Part shown: one piece after another, positions 21,508 to 23,556 of the stretch | How the letters are laid out: the number at the start of each line of letters is the position of its first letter | Position numbering within the stretch: the first letter of the stretch is position 1 | NCBI GenBank assembly: GCA_964541075.1 | Contig: CAZIPZ010000039.1 | Coordinates: 1-23,556 of the forward strand | Reading direction: 5' to 3' | DNA: 23,556 nt | Source: CAZIPZ01 sp964541075 | Lineage (GTDB): Bacteria; Acidobacteriota; Terriglobia; 20CM-2-55-15 | Notes under the pieces: model-generated | What the model was told of the DNA's origin: nothing | What the model saw: only the letters and a program-made list of their open reading frames with translations | The model's database searches: none | Translations under genes and position numbers: made by a program

Positions 21508-21545
21508 GGTCGTCCGCGGGTCACCTTTGCGGACGACCTTTTTTT
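21508..21545 (+). terminator. Strong intrinsic terminator after the Cys/His protein gene
   Basis: GGTCGTCCGC (21508-21517) and GCGGACGACC (21529-21538) form a perfect 10-bp GC-rich stem with an 11-base loop, followed by seven T residues (21539-21545). It lies 112 bp after the stop codon at 21395. On the minus strand the same stem directly follows the ABC permease stop, preceded by A residues but without a U-run, so it may also limit transcription from that side. Confidence 0.9.
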
Positions 21546-22365
21546 AACTGGACTTTGTAAATGCATACGCGCCGGCGGCGGCGAGCGTGATTGCGGCAAA
21601 GGTCATGACGGCAAGATCAAAGGAAAGAGTCCAGCGGATGAGGCCGGCGTTCCGTGCGACCTCAACTAGTGGCTGCTGCGCGGTTTCCCCAATGCGGATG
21701 GACGTCTCCGAAAACATGACGTTTCGTAGAGCATCGACTCCATATGTTAGCGGGTCGAGCGTCATAAGCGATTTCATCCATATTGGGGCCGAGTCCATCG
21801 GAAACATCGCTCCGCTCAGGAAATAAAGAGGCATGACAAGGAAGTTCATGACCATTTGGAAACTCTGCATAGATTCCATTCTTGAAGCGATCATCACGCC
21901 AAGGCTCGTCACGGCAAAGCTCATTAGAAACGCCAGAACGAGCAATTGAATGACGACAAACACCGATAGTGAAATTCCGACGATCGGAGCGAGACAAACC
22001 AGAATGATGGACTGGATCATGGAGATTGTGGCGCCACCGAAGCTTTTGCCTAAAGCCACGCCCCATCGCGGAACAGGCGCAACCAACACCTCTTTCAAAA
22101 AGCCGAATTCCCGATCCCAGATGATGGAAATCGCGGAAAACATCGAAGTGAACAGGATACTCATGCCGATAATTCCGGGATACATGAACTTGAGGTAATC
22201 AATATTGGCGGCGCTGTTGATGGTCATCCCTGAATTAATGCCTTTACCGAGCACCAGGAGGTAAAGCAGCGGCTGACCCACCATAGCGACAATGCGAAAC
22301 TTCTCACGCATGAACGTTTTGAACTCCCGCAGCCATATGGTGTAGATGACCTTCAAACCTTTCAT
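21544..22365 (-). CDS. ABC-2 type transporter permease (DrrB/NodJ-like)
   Basis: The protein has 273 residues from the ATG at 22365. The ATG overlaps the stop of the ATPase gene as ATGA, and AAGGA lies upstream, so this start is preferred over the TTG 18 bp upstream. It has about six membrane segments (roughly 23-40, 60-80, 105-128, 131-150, 166-187, 248-268). The cytoplasmic motif WDREFGFLKEVLVAPVPR (83-100) is the hallmark of ABC-2 permeases in the DrrB/NodJ/YadH group, and SGAMFPMDSAPIWMK and DPLTYGVDALRN near the C-terminal half are also typical. It should pair with the upstream ATPase as an exporter of lipids, drugs or polysaccharide; the substrate cannot be read from the sequence. The stop codon lies within the T-run of a convergent terminator. 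Confidence 0.93.
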   Translation of the reverse strand: MKGLKVIYTIWLREFKTFMREKFRIVAMVGQPLLYLLVLGKGINSGMTINSAANIDYLKFMYPGIIGMSILFTSMFSAISIIWDREFGFLKEVLVAPVPRWGVALGKSFGGATISMIQSIILVCLAPIVGISLSVFVVIQLLVLAFLMSFAVTSLGVMIASRMESMQSFQMVMNFLVMPLYFLSGAMFPMDSAPIWMKSLMTLDPLTYGVDALRNVMFSETSIRIGETAQQPLVEVARNAGLIRWTLSFDLAVMTFAAITLAAAGAYAFTKSS

Positions 22366-23339
22366 CGGTTTTCCTTCCTCCAAAGGCGTATTCCCTGCCT
22401 CATTGAATCCAAAGGAGAGCCTTCCTGGCCGCGGATCGCGCGACCAGTCAACTTCAGAAATACATCCTCCAGGCTTGGCTGCTTGATCTGTATTGAACGA
22501 ATTCGGCCGTTGAAGTCCGCTACAAGCCTTGGAACGAATTCAGCTCCCATCGGCATGTGAAAATGCACTTCGCTGCCGATGGTCTTCGCCTCGATGTTGT
22601 ACTTCTCGGAAAGATCCTTCTCGAGCCTTTCATCTCCGCCGACGATGATTTTGTCGCCTCCGATAGTTTGCTTCAGAGCAGCTGTCGTATCGACAGCCTG
22701 AATTTTTCCGTGATCAATGATGGCGATATGGTCGCAATTCTCCGCTTCATCCATGTAATGGGTCGTCATGAACACCGTGGTCCCAACGCTGTCCCGAAGT
22801 TCGCGGATGTGCCTCCATATTGCGTTTCGCGTTTGCGGATCCAGCCCCAGTGTAGGCTCATCCAGAAACAAAACTGCAGGGTGATGCAGCAAGCCCCGCG
22901 CGATTTCGAGACGGCGTTTCATACCTCCGGAAAATGTGCGAACCAGTGATGCTCTTCGGTCGTGCAGGTCGACCATTTGCAGCACCTGGTTTGCGCGAGA
23001 GCGGAACACATCCTTCGGAATGTCATACAACCTGGCGTGGAATTCGAGGTTTTCCTCGGCGGTCAGGCGATCATCCAGGGACTGGTCCTGAAAGACAAGG
23101 CCAATGCTCTGCCGCACTTTCGTGGGATTGGTCAAAACATCATAGCCGGCGAGAGTCGCTCGACCGCTGGTGGGCTTTAACAGCGTCGCGAGGATCTTGA
23201 TCGTGGTCGATTTTCCCGCTCCGTTTGGACCGAGGAATCCAAACATCTCACCCGCCTGAACCCGAAAATCAATTCCGGCGACGGCCGAGAAATCTCCGAA
23301 CTTTTTCACTAGATTTTCAACGACAATGACTGCGCTCAT
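22362..23339 (-). CDS. ABC transporter ATP-binding protein (DrrA/NodI-like)
   Basis: The protein has 325 residues from the ATG at 23339; the frame is open 60 bp further but MSAVIVVENLVKKFG is the normal family beginning. No clear Shine-Dalgarno is present, so translation may be coupled to an upstream gene. Walker A is GPNGAGKST (37-45), the Q-loop Q84, the signature SGGMKRR (137-143), Walker B VLFLDEP (156-162) and the H-switch H194 in TTHYMDEAE. After about residue 215 comes the DrrA-type C-terminal extension ending in QPSLEDVFLKLTGR. It drives export through the membrane protein encoded directly after it, with a 4-bp overlap that ensures coupled synthesis. DrrA/NodI relatives export antibiotics, lipo-oligosaccharides or lipids; which of these applies here is unknown. 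Confidence 0.95.
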   Translation of the reverse strand: MSAVIVVENLVKKFGDFSAVAGIDFRVQAGEMFGFLGPNGAGKSTTIKILATLLKPTSGRATLAGYDVLTNPTKVRQSIGLVFQDQSLDDRLTAEENLEFHARLYDIPKDVFRSRANQVLQMVDLHDRRASLVRTFSGGMKRRLEIARGLLHHPAVLFLDEPTLGLDPQTRNAIWRHIRELRDSVGTTVFMTTHYMDEAENCDHIAIIDHGKIQAVDTTAALKQTIGGDKIIVGGDERLEKDLSEKYNIEAKTIGSEVHFHMPMGAEFVPRLVADFNGRIRSIQIKQPSLEDVFLKLTGRAIRGQEGSPLDSMRQGIRLWRKENR

Positions 23340-23435
23340 CCGTACGAATTTGATTACTTCTATGCGACCTTCAACGGCAAATTGAACCGCGCGAACCAAA
23401 TCGAGCAGTATTGTGCTCGGCCTACCTGGAAACAG

Positions 23436-23555
23436 CTACTGAGTGGGTTGATTGAACCGCAGCGACAAGGCAACGCCGAGTTTGCCCTCCTGCTCGACGT
23501 TTGTGTTCGTATGAAATGCGGCAAGGTCCACTGAAAATCGTCGAGTGATGTTCAA
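23436..23555 (-). CDS. C-terminal end of a probable beta-barrel outer-membrane protein, cut by the window edge
   Basis: The last 39 codons of a gene that begins beyond the window are open on the minus strand: FSVDLAAFHTNTNVEQEG and GKLGVALSLRFNQPTQ before a TAG. The alternating small/hydrophobic pattern and the LSLRF ending resemble the last two strands of an outer-membrane barrel. It ends 96 bp before the ATPase start and could be the first gene of the transporter operon. With so few residues the family is uncertain. Confidence 0.45.
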   Translation of the reverse strand: MNITRRFSVDLAAFHTNTNVEQEGKLGVALSLRFNQPTQ

Positions 23556-23556
23556 G

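Noticed and set aside
21442..21669. 75-codon plus-strand frame across the terminator
   Set aside because: It reads straight through the strong hairpin and T-run and overlaps the permease gene.
1..23556. CRISPR arrays, tRNA or rRNA genes, insertion sequences, prophage genes
   Set aside because: No regularly spaced repeats, cloverleaf-like segments, transposase motifs or terminal inverted repeats were recognised by reading; a covariance-model scan was not possible.

Overview
The window looks like a bacterial chromosome segment with moderate GC, most likely from an acidobacterium (Acidobacteriota) or a relative. I infer this from gene content: two secreted CBM9-like/DUF5916 outer-membrane proteins, a DUF1549/DUF1553 plus DUF1501 gene pair, tandem secreted NHL-propeller proteins, and a DrrAB-type ABC exporter. 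No rRNA, tRNA, CRISPR array or transposase was seen, so the lineage is an inference.

Layout, left to right. The 3' end of a ComM/YifB-like AAA+ gene (1-381, +) is followed by 314 bp without a convincing gene. Next comes a PleD-type response regulator/diguanylate cyclase (696-1598, +), which converges with a membrane hybrid histidine kinase carrying HisKA, HATPase, REC, REC and Hpt domains (1602-4223, -). A run of minus-strand genes follows. In transcription order it is a secreted NTF2/SnoaL-like protein (11590), DUF1549/DUF1553 (10897), DUF1501 with a Tat-like signal (8944), a secreted formylglycine-generating-enzyme-like protein without the catalytic cysteines (7527), and the first DUF5916 outer-membrane protein (6583). 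The 15-bp and 13-bp gaps make DUF1549-DUF1501-FGE-like a tight operon. A perfect 13-bp-arm inverted repeat separates it from the DUF5916 gene.

The middle holds a 590-bp gene-poor stretch and then a plus-strand gene (12181-13305). Its C-terminal half resembles the diadenylate cyclase (DisA_N) fold, with DGA and TRH motifs but RHR changed to RHL. It converges with a small cytoplasmic protein that carries a carboxypeptidase-regulatory-like beta-sandwich (13456-14010, -).

The right half contains three tandem paralogues (14414-18344, -) of a secreted six-bladed propeller. They match the lyase domain (PAL) of peptidylglycine alpha-amidating enzyme, including the expected zinc histidines. Each has its own near-identical promoter, ribosome-binding site and downstream hairpin. 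Copies 2 and 3 share a 236-bp stretch of perfect identity inside more diverged DNA, which suggests gene conversion. A second DUF5916 outer-membrane protein lies upstream (18478-20754, -). A small secreted Cys/His protein diverges from it (20976-21395, +), with a perfect operator-like palindrome ahead of it and a strong intrinsic terminator behind it. The window ends with an ABC permease/ATPase pair overlapping by 4 bp and the last codons of a probable beta-barrel gene, all on the minus strand.

Taken together, the window is mainly a secreted or cell-envelope inventory (outer-membrane barrels, propellers, DUF1501/1549/1553) with two nucleotide-signalling elements: a c-di-GMP cyclase and a degenerate DAC-like protein.
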